This document shows positions 16,214 to 26,707 of a stretch of DNA of 64,000 nt, piece after piece. Position numbers and translations under genes: made by a program. Source of the stretch: Kribbella sindirgiensis (GTDB lineage: Bacteria > Actinomycetota > Actinomycetes > Propionibacteriales > Kribbellaceae); the NCBI RefSeq assembly GCF_004331435.1, contig NZ_SJKA01000012.1, positions 124,001-188,000 of the forward strand, read 5' to 3'. How positions within the stretch are numbered: the stretch's first letter is position 1; each line of letters starts with the position of its first letter. The notes beneath the pieces were generated by a model that saw only the letters and a program-made list of their open reading frames with translations, was not told the DNA's origin and ran no database searches.

Positions 16214-17977
16214 GTGGCAACGAGTTCGACATCCCGCCCCGGGCGGAGCCTGATCGGCTTGCTGGTGGTCGTGGTTCTGCTGTTCGGGATCATGGCCCTG
16301 ACCAAGACCTGGTCGCCCAAGCTCGGGCTGGACCTGCGGGGCGGTACGACCATCACGCTGACCGCCAGCACGTTCGACGGCACCGGCAAGGTCACCGCCG
16401 AGCAGCTGAACGAGGCCAAGAACATCATCGGCCAGCGGGTCAACGGGGCGGGTGTCGCCGAGTCCGACATCACCACCTCCGGCGCGAACCACATCAACGT
16501 GGCCGTGCCGGGCGCCACGAAGGAATCCCTGGTGTCGCAGGTCGGTCAGACCGCGCTGCTGTACTTCCGGGTGGTCTACAGCGCGGACGCCGTTGCACCG
16601 CAGCCGACGCCGACCCCGTCGGCCACCCCGAAACCGAGTACGACGCCGAAACCGAGTACGACGCCGAAACCGAGCACCACGATCAAGCCGAGCACCCCGG
16701 CCAGCAGCACGCCGAAGGGCCGGGCCTGGTCCAGCGCGCTGGGCGGGGCGACGCCGACGCCGACCCCCAAGGCCAGTACGACGCCGACCGCGAAGCCGAG
16801 CGCCACGCCGTCCGCTACGCCTTCTGCCACGCCGTCGACGCCGGCTGCCGGGGGAGACGGGCTGAACTACACCCCGGACGCGGCCACGCAGGCGGCGTTC
16901 GCGACGTACAAGTGCGGTGACAAGCAGCTCGACGACCCGAGCAAGGCGATCTTCTCCTGCGACCGCCAGGGCACCTACAAGTACCTGCTCGGCCCCGCGA
17001 TCCTGAACGGCACCGACCTGTCGGACGCCTCCGCCGGCATCCCGCAGAACGGCCTGCAGTGGCAGGTGAACCTGAAGTTCACCGGTGAGGGCGGCGAAAA
17101 GTTCCTCAAGGCCACCACGGCGATCTCGCAGCGCGGCCAGGGCCAGAACCTGTTCGCGATCGTGCTCGACGGCGAGACCATCTCGACCCCGAGCGTGGAC
17201 AGCCCGATCCCGGGCGGTCAGGCGCAGATCACCGGTACCTTCACCGAGGCCGAGGCCCGCGACCTGGCGAACGTGCTGAAGTACGGCGCGCTGCCGATCA
17301 AGTTCGACATCTCCTCGGTCGAGACCGTGTCGCCGCAGCTCGGTGGCGACCAACTCTCCGCCGGTATCTGGGCCGGGATCATCGGCCTGGCGCTGGTCGT
17401 CGTGTTCTGCTTCCTGTACTACCGCGGTCTCGGTCTCGTGGTGGTGCTCTCGCTCGCGGCCGCCGGCCTGCTCACCGGAGCGCTGGTGATCCTGCTCGGC
17501 AAGGCGATCGGGTTCACGCTGACGCTGGCCGGTATCGCCGGTCTGATCGTGGCTGTCGGTATCACCGCGGACTCGTTCATCATCTACTTCGAACGACTGC
17601 GGGACGAGGTCCGTGAGGGCCGCAGCCTGCGCTCGTCCGTGGAGACCGGCTGGGCCCGCGCCAAGCACACGATCATCGCCGCCGACTCGATCTCGCTGCT
17701 CGCCGCGCTGGTGCTGTACGTACTGGCGATCGGCAGCGTGAAGGGCTTCGCGTTCACGCTCGGCCTGACCACGCTGATCGACCTGGTCGTGGTGTTCCTG
17801 TTCACCAAGCCGCTGGTCACGCTGCTGGCCCGGACCGACTTCTTCGGTCACGGGCACAAGCTGTCCGGACTGGACCCGGAGCATCTGGGCGTCGAACGGC
17901 TGCCCGGACAGACGAAACCGTCGGCCCGGCCGCGGAAGACGCCGTCGACGCGCAAGCCGGTCGGAGGGGAGGTCTGA
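16214..17977 (+). CDS. secD: Protein translocase subunit SecD with long Pro/Thr-rich insert
   Basis: 587 residues with a GTG start. SecD uses the proton gradient with SecF to pull exported proteins across the membrane. Seen: an N-terminal membrane segment (residues 12-29), the LGLDLRGGTTITL signature, a large extracytoplasmic region, and a C-terminal block of five membrane segments (about 385-555) with the D-S-F-I-I-Y-F-E-R segment. Residues about 129-215 are a low-complexity Pro/Thr/Ser/Lys stretch inside the extracytoplasmic domain, encoded partly by direct DNA repeats. secF follows with a one-base overlap. Confidence 0.96.
   Translation: MATSSTSRPGRSLIGLLVVVVLLFGIMALTKTWSPKLGLDLRGGTTITLTASTFDGTGKVTAEQLNEAKNIIGQRVNGAGVAESDITTSGANHINVAVPGATKESLVSQVGQTALLYFRVVYSADAVAPQPTPTPSATPKPSTTPKPSTTPKPSTTIKPSTPASSTPKGRAWSSALGGATPTPTPKASTTPTAKPSATPSATPSATPSTPAAGGDGLNYTPDAATQAAFATYKCGDKQLDDPSKAIFSCDRQGTYKYLLGPAILNGTDLSDASAGIPQNGLQWQVNLKFTGEGGEKFLKATTAISQRGQGQNLFAIVLDGETISTPSVDSPIPGGQAQITGTFTEAEARDLANVLKYGALPIKFDISSVETVSPQLGGDQLSAGIWAGIIGLALVVVFCFLYYRGLGLVVVLSLAAAGLLTGALVILLGKAIGFTLTLAGIAGLIVAVGITADSFIIYFERLRDEVREGRSLRSSVETGWARAKHTIIAADSISLLAALVLYVLAIGSVKGFAFTLGLTTLIDLVVVFLFTKPLVTLLARTDFFGHGHKLSGLDPEHLGVERLPGQTKPSARPRKTPSTRKPVGGEV
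16628..16681 (+). repeat. 18-base direct repeats within secD
   Basis: Three consecutive copies of an 18-base unit beginning CCGAAACCGAGTACGACG encode Pro-Lys-Pro-Ser-Thr-Thr repeats in the SecD insert; the third copy has two changes. Further weaker Pro/Thr repeats follow to about 16860. Confidence 0.8.
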
Positions 17978-19179
17978 TGTCGAAGCTCGGACAGATCGGT
18001 GCCAAGCTGCACCGTGGTGAGGTTTCCTACGACTTCATCGGCCACCGCAAGTTCTGGTTCAGCCTCTCGGCGGTCCTGGTCATCATCTCGCTGGCCGGCC
18101 TGTTCGTCCGCGGCCTGGCGCTCGGGATCGAGTTCAAGGGCGGCGTCGAGTACGAGGCCAAGGTCAAGGTCACCGACAGCACCGTCCAGGACTTCGGCGA
18201 CGCCGTGAAGGCGACCGACGCCAAGGACCTCGGTGACCCGGTCGTCACCACGATCAACAACGAGAAGGTCCGGGTCCAGACCAAGCCGCTGGCCCAGAAC
18301 GACATCGGCACCGTGCGCGCGGCGATCGCCAAGGAGGCCGGTATCCCGGCCGAGCAGGTCACCTCGCAGCAGATCGGCGCCTCCTGGGGCCAGCAGATCG
18401 CGAACAAGGCGATCCTGGCGCTGATCGTGTTCCTGGTCCTGGTGTTCGGGGTGATCTGGCTCTACTTCCGGGAAGCCAAGGCCTCGATGGCGGCGATCAT
18501 CGCGCTGGTCCACGACGTCACGATCACGGTCGGGCTGTACGCGCTGATCGGCTTCGACGTCACGCCGGCCACGGTGATCGGCGTACTGACGATCCTTGGT
18601 TACTCGCTGTACGACACCGTGGTCGTGTTCGACAAGGTCCGGGAGAACACCCGCGGTATCACCGGGTCGAACCGCTACACCTACTCGGACGCGACCAACC
18701 TGGCCGTCAACCAGACCGTGGTCCGGTCGATCAACACGACGGTCACCGCGCTGCTCCCGATCGGCGCGATCCTGGTCGTCGGCACGGTGGTGCTCGGCAC
18801 CGGCCCGCTGAAGGACCTCTCGCTGGCGCTGTTCGTCGGTGTTGCGATCGGTGCGTACTCGTCGATCTTCATCGCGCCGGCGCTGCTCGCGGTCTTCAAG
18901 GAGCGCGAGCCGGGGATGCAGGCGCTGAGCAAGCGGGTGTCCGCGAAGAAGGCGCAGCTCGCTGCCGCTGCGGCCGCTCCGGTGAGCGTGGCGACGGCCG
19001 GGGCCCCAGCGGGTGCGGCGGCGCGTTCCGGCGTCCAGGATTCGACGCGGCAGGACACGCCGCGGAAGGCGGACCGGGCGACCGGGACGGCTCCGACGCC
19101 GTCGTCGCGGCCGATGAAGGCAGCGGCCGCGGGGCGTCCGCAGCCGACCCGCAAGCCGCGGTCGAAGCGCGGTAAGTGA
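17977..19179 (+). CDS. secF: Protein translocase subunit SecF
   Basis: 400 residues. SecF is the partner of SecD. It shows an N-terminal membrane segment, the GIEFKGGVEYEAK signature, and a C-terminal set of five membrane segments including LVHDVTITVGLYAL and ILGYSLYDTVVVFDKVREN. The last 90 or so residues form a hydrophilic Ala/Lys/Arg-rich tail on the cytoplasmic side. The ATG shares its A with the secD stop (TGATG). The final bases overlap the apt start region. Confidence 0.97.
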   Translation: MSKLGQIGAKLHRGEVSYDFIGHRKFWFSLSAVLVIISLAGLFVRGLALGIEFKGGVEYEAKVKVTDSTVQDFGDAVKATDAKDLGDPVVTTINNEKVRVQTKPLAQNDIGTVRAAIAKEAGIPAEQVTSQQIGASWGQQIANKAILALIVFLVLVFGVIWLYFREAKASMAAIIALVHDVTITVGLYALIGFDVTPATVIGVLTILGYSLYDTVVVFDKVRENTRGITGSNRYTYSDATNLAVNQTVVRSINTTVTALLPIGAILVVGTVVLGTGPLKDLSLALFVGVAIGAYSSIFIAPALLAVFKEREPGMQALSKRVSAKKAQLAAAAAAPVSVATAGAPAGAAARSGVQDSTRQDTPRKADRATGTAPTPSSRPMKAAAAGRPQPTRKPRSKRGK

Positions 19180-19718
19180 TGCGGTCGCTCGAGCAGGTCC
19201 TCGCGGACGGTATCCGCGACATCCCGGACTACCCGCAGGCGGGGGTGGTGTTCAAGGACATCACCCCGCTGCTGGCCGACCACACCGGTTTCGGCCAGGT
19301 CGTCGAGGCGCTGGCGGCCGTCGGGAAGGACGACGACGGCCGGCCGGTCGTCGACAAGGTGGTCGGGATCGAGGCGCGCGGGTTCATCCTGGCGGCCCCG
19401 GTCGCGCTCGCGCTCGGCGCCGGGTTCGTGCCGGTGCGGAAGAAGGGCAAGCTGCCCGCGGCGACGTACGAGGAGTCGTACGCGCTGGAGTACGGCGAGG
19501 CGACGATCGAGGTGCACCAGGACGCGTTCGCCCCCGGTGACCGCGTGCTCGTCATCGACGACGTCCTGGCCACCGGCGGTACGGTCGAGGCCTGCCTGCG
19601 GCTGATCCGGCGCTGCGGCGCCGAGGTCCTCGGTACGGCGGTGTTGCTGGAGCTGTCGTTCCTCCCGGGCCGCAAGCGCCTCGACGGCGAGGCCGTCGCC
19701 GCCCTCGTCACGGTCTGA
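19179..19718 (+). CDS. apt: Adenine phosphoribosyltransferase
   Basis: 179 residues. Converts adenine and PRPP to AMP in purine salvage. The PRPP-binding loop reads VLVIDDVLATGGT at residues 123-135, and the FKDITPLL and GIEARGFILAAP segments are typical of Apt. Two starts overlap the secF stop: GTG at 19176 and ATG at 19179; I chose the ATG. The secF-apt-rel order is conserved in actinobacteria. Confidence 0.96.
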   Translation: MRSLEQVLADGIRDIPDYPQAGVVFKDITPLLADHTGFGQVVEALAAVGKDDDGRPVVDKVVGIEARGFILAAPVALALGAGFVPVRKKGKLPAATYEESYALEYGEATIEVHQDAFAPGDRVLVIDDVLATGGTVEACLRLIRRCGAEVLGTAVLLELSFLPGRKRLDGEAVAALVTV

Positions 19719-19831
19719 ATTCGGGTAAACCCTCCGTCATCGCAGGCTTACCCGGCGTGTTGTCCACAGGCGGTTCTGCCTCGCTGGACGCTGGCCTCTA
19801 GACTGGTGCCCTGTCGGCGGAGGGACACAAC

Positions 19832-22213
<2,382 letters not shown>

Positions 22214-22219
22214 GCCCCC

Positions 22220-22696
22220 GTGGGCGACTGGTTCCGCGGCTCGGCCGACGGGCCGGGGCTGAAGCTGTCCAACGGAGCGACCGCGGTCTTCCTGGACGTG
22301 CTTGCGCTGCCCGCGTGTGAGCTGGCGCAGACGGATTTTGAGCGTGGGTTCGCGTTACTCCTGTGCAACTCCCGGATCGGGCTGGGGAACGACGGGTTCG
22401 ATCTGGACGAGCTGCCGTGGTCGAGTGCTGGGTGGGAGGCGGAGCGGGCGTTCCTGTTGCGGGTGGTTCGGTTGGCGGCTTCGCGGTTCCGGTGGGAGTT
22501 GCTGAGTTACGAGCCGCCGTACGTCGAGGTGTATCTGGGGGAGTACGAGCGGGTGGTTCTGGAGTTCAGGCCGCCGGCCGAGCCGGTTGAGCTGCCGCGG
22601 CTGTGGGATCCGGAGCCGGTGGAGGCTGCGTTTGTCCGTTGCCCTGAGCATGGGTTGTATCTCGGCGACTACACGGACTGCAGGCTCTGTTTGTAA
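22220..22696 (+). CDS. Hypothetical protein with C-terminal Cys/His cluster
   Basis: 158 residues, GTG start seven bases after the rel stop, so probably co-transcribed with rel. I do not recognise the family. The C-terminus reads RCPEHGLYLGDYTDCRLCL, a CxxH plus CxxC arrangement that could bind one zinc. The middle is acidic and aromatic-rich (YEPPYVEVYLGEYERVVLEF), predicted mainly beta. No signal peptide or membrane segment. An alternative small gene in another frame is not supported by codon bias. Confidence 0.65.
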   Translation: MGDWFRGSADGPGLKLSNGATAVFLDVLALPACELAQTDFERGFALLLCNSRIGLGNDGFDLDELPWSSAGWEAERAFLLRVVRLAASRFRWELLSYEPPYVEVYLGEYERVVLEFRPPAEPVELPRLWDPEPVEAAFVRCPEHGLYLGDYTDCRLCL

Positions 22697-22715
22697 GGGT
22701 GGGGACACTGCAGGT

Positions 22716-23606
22716 ATGAGGCGGCGTGCGTTTCTGATCGCGGGTGCGGGACTGCTGGCTGGGTGCAGTGATTCGTCGGCTCAGAATCAGCCGAGCTCGA
22801 GTCCGAGTCCGACTCCAGTTCCGTCGACTCCTGCGGCGTCCAGTGCGCCGGTGACACCGTCTCCCGCACCCACGGTTGTGCTGCCAGCCGTGCGCTCCTG
22901 GGCGCCGGGGCCGGGGGAGATCCAGCCACAGGTGAAGCGGCTCGCGGTGGCGGCCGTGGTGAAGCTCCTGCAGCCGACCGAAACGCAGGCCGTGATCGAG
23001 GTGATCGACGCCCAGTACGGCGGCATCTTGAGCGACTCGGCCAGCGTCCTGGTGCCGTACCGCGTGTACTCGATCCGGCAGAACCGCCTGATCAGCGGCG
23101 GTACGACGGTCGACGTACGACTGAGCAAGGCGTCGTCGGGGACTTGGCGAGTGACCGCGACCCACCCGGCGCAACCCGGGGCGCCGGCTGCGAGCCTGTC
23201 GGCCGCGGCGAGGCAGGTGCTGGCCAGCGAACAGATCCTGCTGCCGCCCGCTTCCGCCGCGGACATCCGCTCGGGCCAGGTCCACGACACCGTGCTCACC
23301 ACGATGCTCGAGCTCGCGAAGACCTACCAGATCGGGGTCAGCGTGATCCGCTCCGGTCACCCGACCAACGTGTTCGGCACCAACCGTCCGAGCGACCACC
23401 CCCGCGGCCGGGCCTTCGACACCTGGCAGATCGACGGCCACCCGGTCGTGTCGCCGTCAACCTCCCGCGCACTCGTCACGGCGTACATGCGCGCAACCGA
23501 GTCCCTGGGCTCCTACAACGTTGGCGGCCCCTACCAACTATCCGGCACCGCGTACTTCTCCGACCAAACCCACCACGACCACGTCCACGCCGGCTTCCGC
23601 ACCTAA
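22716..23606 (+). CDS. Lipoprotein with M15/hedgehog-like zinc peptidase signature
   Basis: 296 residues. The N-terminus MRRRAFLIAGAGLLAGC has a lipobox with the cysteine at residue 17, followed by a Ser/Pro/Thr linker of about 35 residues. The C-terminal third contains SDHPRGRAFD and, near the end, DHVHAGF: the SxHxxGxAxD and HxH zinc ligands typical of peptidase M15/M74-type D-Ala-D-Ala carboxypeptidase folds. A cell-wall peptidase role outside the membrane is inferred. The ATG at 22716 follows a weak ribosome site; the longer open frame upstream lies within the preceding gene. Confidence 0.75.
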   Translation: MRRRAFLIAGAGLLAGCSDSSAQNQPSSSPSPTPVPSTPAASSAPVTPSPAPTVVLPAVRSWAPGPGEIQPQVKRLAVAAVVKLLQPTETQAVIEVIDAQYGGILSDSASVLVPYRVYSIRQNRLISGGTTVDVRLSKASSGTWRVTATHPAQPGAPAASLSAAARQVLASEQILLPPASAADIRSGQVHDTVLTTMLELAKTYQIGVSVIRSGHPTNVFGTNRPSDHPRGRAFDTWQIDGHPVVSPSTSRALVTAYMRATESLGSYNVGGPYQLSGTAYFSDQTHHDHVHAGFRT

Positions 23607-23638
23607 CCCCAACCGCCCCCACCCGTCCGGCCCTCGGC

Positions 23639-23770
23639 TCGCACCGCACCCGCCGGCGCCGCGCCCGCCCGGCACCGCACCCGCCCGGCACCGCACCCGC
23701 CCGGCACCGCACCCGCCCGGCACCGCACCCGTCCGGCGCCGCACCCGCCGGCACCTCACCCACCCACCGT
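23639..23770. repeat. Tandem repeat, 16-base unit
   Basis: Four near-perfect consecutive copies of GGCACCGCACCCGCCC lie at 23671-23734 (the fourth with one change), with degenerate copies on both sides. The array is in the gap between two convergent genes and the spacing between copies is zero, so it is a simple satellite, not a CRISPR array. Confidence 0.8.
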
Positions 23771-23808
23771 GCCCGCTCATCCAGGCGCCCAGCGCCCGCC
23801 GCTGAGTG

Positions 23809-23901
23809 CGAATTTGGTGGGTATACCCACCAGGTCTGGGGTTCTGCACCCTGGACCACGGTCCAGAACCCCGCAGGTCATGGGTCTACCCACCAAATTC
23901 G
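23809..23901. repeat. Nested inverted repeats in convergent intergenic region
   Basis: Outer arms of 15 bases, CGAATTTGGTGGGTA (23809-23823) and its exact complement (23887-23901), enclose a perfect 18-base palindrome TGGTGGGTATACCCACCA (23815-23832) and a GGACC-ACG-GGTCC-like hairpin around 23853-23865. A single strand could fold into a long branched structure. The outer right arm runs into the terminal inverted repeat of the adjacent element. Confidence 0.7.
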
Positions 23902-24080
23902 TGGGCTGACCGGCGCTCCTGTTCGTTGGTGCGGGCGGTGTCCTGTCGACCTTGCCGGGGGAGGACACCTTTTCCGGGTACTGCGGACAGGGAATAGCAG
24001 GTGCGAGCCCACCAGAACCTGTCTCACGGCACGCGGTTCGCCACACGTCGTACAGGAGCGCCGGTCAGCCCACGAAATTG
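23894..24080. repeat. 187-base element bounded by 28-base terminal inverted repeats
   Basis: Bases 23894-23921 and 24053-24080 are inverted copies matching at 27 of 28 positions (24 in a row). The ends read CAAATTCGTGGGC. Inside are a GGTGTCCT/AGGACACC hairpin and copy B of the dispersed palindrome. There is no transposase gene. The form recalls a miniature inverted-repeat element or a large structured RNA; neither can be decided from one copy. The 498-base gap 23607-24104 contains this, the palindromes and the tandem repeat, and no gene I can support. Confidence 0.6.
23953..24029 (+). repeat. Dispersed palindrome, copy B
   Basis: About 77 bases that closely match 37207-37284: both begin TGCCGGGGGA, continue through CTGCGGACAGG, AATA-CAGGTGC, AGCCCACCAGAACCTGTC, and end CACGG. 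GGACAGG can pair with CCTGTC. Intergenic in both places. Confidence 0.7.
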
Positions 24081-24104
24081 CGACGGCCGGGGTGGGAGCC
24101 GTAC

Positions 24105-25007
24105 CTAGTCCCACTCCCAGATGATGCCGACGGTGCCGGGGTCTGCGGCGGGTTCGATGACGTGGACTCGGCCGTCGGGGGTGAGCATCAGGTCGCGGTG
24201 GAGCAGGTTCGGGCCGGAGGTGTGGCGGCGGCGGATCTCGTGGACGCGGACGGGCAGCGCGGCGCGGTCGAACTGCACCTCCAGCACGTAATGCATCCCG
24301 CCCCACTCGCTGAACCGCTGGTACTCCGTCGACGGCAGCCCGGTGCGGTCCTCGATCTCGTAGCGCACGACAGCCGTCTCGCCGACGGCGAGGACCCGGT
24401 CGAGCAGCAGCTCTCCGAGCATCGCGCCGGCCTCGGGGGAGCGGGCGATCCGGCCGGTCCGGCAGCCGCTCAAGGCCCGCAGGGCGAGTTGCTCGGCGTC
24501 GCAGCCCGGCTCGCCCTGGTGCGCGATGATCAGCCGATCCACCGGCTGTACGGCGACCACGCTCTGGATCACGCGCCGGCAGTGAGCGCTCCGATCCGCG
24601 CCCAGGCGAACCTCTTCGAGAACGGTCACGTTGCGCAGCCGGCCGTGGGCGTCGCGGCGGAGCCGGTCGAGCAGCCGGGTCAGCGCCTCGGCGTAGTCGA
24701 CCACGGCGTACGGCTGCGACGTCGTGTCCGGCACGGTCCGCGCCGGCGGGATCCGTCCGGTGAGCCACCCGGGCGGCAGTTGCAGGAGCTCTTCGAGCGC
24801 CGTGACGATCGCCAGCGAATCCTCGCGGGGGATCCGGCGGCCGCTCTGCCAGGTGCTGAGCGTCGCGACCCCGACGTGCAGCCCGCGGTCGGCCAGATGG
24901 GTCCGGATCCGGTTCAGGGCCAGCCCGCGGCGGGCGATCGCCTGCCGCAGCGCCTCCGCGAACGACGCGTCCGGAGTCACCGCACGGACTTCGACCGGCT
25001 TGATCAT
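24105..25007 (-). CDS. Helix-turn-helix (XRE-like) protein with unknown sensory domain
   Basis: 300 residues. The N-terminal 65 residues look like a Cro/C1-type domain (SFAEALRQAIARRGLALNRI, then GVATLSTWQSGRRIP). The remainder has no family I recognise: it includes DRLIIAHQGEPGCDAEQLALRALSG and a C-terminal beta-rich region ending IIWEWD. I chose the ATG at 25007, which has GAGGAG upstream; an earlier in-frame start adds 23 residues with no ribosome site. It is divergent from the C70 protease gene and could regulate it (inference). Confidence 0.7.
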   Translation of the reverse strand: MIKPVEVRAVTPDASFAEALRQAIARRGLALNRIRTHLADRGLHVGVATLSTWQSGRRIPREDSLAIVTALEELLQLPPGWLTGRIPPARTVPDTTSQPYAVVDYAEALTRLLDRLRRDAHGRLRNVTVLEEVRLGADRSAHCRRVIQSVVAVQPVDRLIIAHQGEPGCDAEQLALRALSGCRTGRIARSPEAGAMLGELLLDRVLAVGETAVVRYEIEDRTGLPSTEYQRFSEWGGMHYVLEVQFDRAALPVRVHEIRRRHTSGPNLLHRDLMLTPDGRVHVIEPAADPGTVGIIWEWD

Positions 25008-25186
25008 GGGCCCCACGCTCCTCAGGGCAGCAGTGTAAACATTCACAGCACCCGCTGACACTGCCTCGTCACGCATCGTTCACGCGCCGTTGCCGTTCAC
25101 ACCCCGGATCCGAGTTCTTGCCGCGCTGCGGCCGCGTCCCCACGATGGAGTCCGCCCACCCCGCAGTACCTCTTGAAGGAGGACTC

Positions 25187-25774
25187 ATGCGCAGGCTCCG
25201 CCCAAGGCCTGGCCGCAGCTGGTCGTTGCTGCTGGCTACGATCCTCGGTCTGGTGACGCTGGCGCCGCTCGCCCCGCCGGCCGCGGCCGCCCCCAGCAGC
25301 TACTACCTGAACGTCACCGGCCAGGCCCAGCAGAAGTCGAACTGGTGCTGGGCCGCGAGCGGCAACAGCATCGCCGCGTTCTACGGCCGCACGTACTCGC
25401 AGAACCAGTTCTGCAACCTCGCCTTCGGCTACTCGATGAACGGCACCTGCCCGAACAACCAGGCCACGCTCGGCAACGACCAGAGGGCGTTCCGGGCGAT
25501 CGGGATCAGCGCCGGCAGCTACGTGTCGTCCACGCTCAGCTTCAGCACGCTCGTCACCGAGATCGCCGCCGGCCGCCCGGTGATGACCCGGATCGGCTGG
25601 ACCTCGGGCGGCGGTCACATGATGGACATCATCGGGTACGACGCGTCCGACTCGACCATCGAGTACTACAACCCGTGGCCGGACGACCCGCGCTACAACT
25701 ACTCGTCCTACAACTGGTACCGGTCCAACTCGCAGTTCACCTGGACGCATTCCCTGTACCGGATCGGAGCCTGA
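25187..25774 (+). CDS. Secreted C70 (AvrRpt2-like) papain-fold cysteine protease
   Basis: 195 residues. A signal peptide (about residues 1-35, ending PPAAAA) precedes a small papain-like domain. The catalytic cysteine is C54 in QKSNWCWAASGNS, with a glutamine at the oxyanion position before it; H144 in SGGGHMMDIIGYD and N162 in YYNPWP complete the triad. This pattern is the C70 / papain-like family. The ATG at 25187 has GAAGGAGG five bases upstream, a strong site. The next gene starts two bases after its stop and is probably co-translated. Targets are unknown. Confidence 0.85.
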   Translation: MRRLRPRPGRSWSLLLATILGLVTLAPLAPPAAAAPSSYYLNVTGQAQQKSNWCWAASGNSIAAFYGRTYSQNQFCNLAFGYSMNGTCPNNQATLGNDQRAFRAIGISAGSYVSSTLSFSTLVTEIAAGRPVMTRIGWTSGGGHMMDIIGYDASDSTIEYYNPWPDDPRYNYSSYNWYRSNSQFTWTHSLYRIGA

Positions 25775-25775
25775 C

Positions 25776-26546
25776 ATGCGCCGCCCGAAGAACGTCCTGC
25801 TCCGTTGCGCCGCCGTACTCGCCGCAGGTCTCGGTTTCACGTTCGCCGCCGCCGGTCTGGCCGATGCGGCGGGTCCGCAGCCGGTCGCGCCGGCCGAGTT
25901 GTCCAAGGCAACTGACGCCGCGCGGTCGTCCGAGGCGCTGAGCCTGCTGGGCAAGGCCGGAGGTACGGCGAAGGCCGCGGCGAGCGTCGCGCGGGACACG
26001 CGGCCGATCTACGCGCTCAACCCGGCATTCGTGCGGGACGCGGCGGCGCCGGTCGCGACCTTCTGGTACGCCGCGACCACCGCGGCGCAAGGCGGCCGGA
26101 CCTTGACCGTCTTCACGACGCCCGACGAGAAGGGCGCCTGGCATGCCGTCAACGTTGCCTCCGGCAACACCGAGGCGCGGATGGTGTCGGCGGCCGCGGG
26201 GGCGCTCGTCTTCACCGAGCCTCAGGTCGGCGCGTGGTATGCGCTCTCCGGTACGCAGGTGCGACCGCTCAACCAGTCGGCGGTGAAGTCGATCGGTGCC
26301 CGGCCGATCACCGTCACCGCCTACCAGGAACTCGTCTCCGACCGGTACTCCGACAAGCTCCCCGGCACGCAGTACAACGATGCCGGCATGGCGGGCGGAT
26401 ACGACGCCAACTCGTCCACGGCCACTGTTGCGGTTGCGTCCGGCAACAACCACCTCATGCTGATCACCGCTGCCGGTGGCGTGCTCCTGCTCGCGCTCCT
26501 GGTGCTCGCTCGCCGGTACTCCCTCAAGGCCCGCTACAACGACTGA
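25776..26546 (+). CDS. Exported single-pass membrane protein paired with C70 protease
   Basis: 256 residues; no family recognised. Residues 1-31 form a signal peptide (ending LADAA), and residues about 229-248 (LITAAGGVLLLALLVLA) a C-terminal membrane anchor with a short basic tail, so most of the protein lies outside. The middle is Ala/Thr/Val-rich with FWYAATTAAQGGRTLTVF and AYQELVSDRYSDKLPG. It begins two bases after the protease stop, which suggests a joint function, for example as substrate, inhibitor or anchor of the protease (inference). Confidence 0.7.
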   Translation: MRRPKNVLLRCAAVLAAGLGFTFAAAGLADAAGPQPVAPAELSKATDAARSSEALSLLGKAGGTAKAAASVARDTRPIYALNPAFVRDAAAPVATFWYAATTAAQGGRTLTVFTTPDEKGAWHAVNVASGNTEARMVSAAAGALVFTEPQVGAWYALSGTQVRPLNQSAVKSIGARPITVTAYQELVSDRYSDKLPGTQYNDAGMAGGYDANSSTATVAVASGNNHLMLITAAGGVLLLALLVLARRYSLKARYND

Positions 26547-26651
26547 CCCCTCCGGCCGTCGGTCGTCGGCGCCGGGGATGATCCCGCCGTACCGGACTGG
26601 TGCCACCCGGGCGCCATGTCCCCGCCGGGGCGTGCGGGGTCCGTTCCGCCT

Positions 26652-26685
26652 GGTTCGCCGCACTAATCCGCTGGTGCGGCGAACC
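26652..26685. terminator. Perfect 12-base stem-loop before grpB-family gene
   Basis: GGTTCGCCGCAC (26652-26663) and its exact complement (26674-26685) flank a 10-base loop. It follows the protease/membrane-protein pair by about 100 bases and has no T-run, as in many actinobacterial terminators. Because it ends 22 bases before the next start codon, it could also act on translation. Confidence 0.5.
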
Positions 26686-26707
26686 GGGTGGTTGGGAGCA
26701 TGGGCGA

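Noticed and set aside
23639..23770. Possible CRISPR array
   Set aside because: Units are 16 bases with no spacers and no cas genes are nearby.
23476..24100. Small overlapping open frames on both strands in the convergent gap
   Set aside because: They are Pro/Arg/Ala-rich, read through the tandem repeat and palindromes, and have no ribosome sites. Two share short peptides with frames near 37.2 kb only because the DNA repeat is shared.
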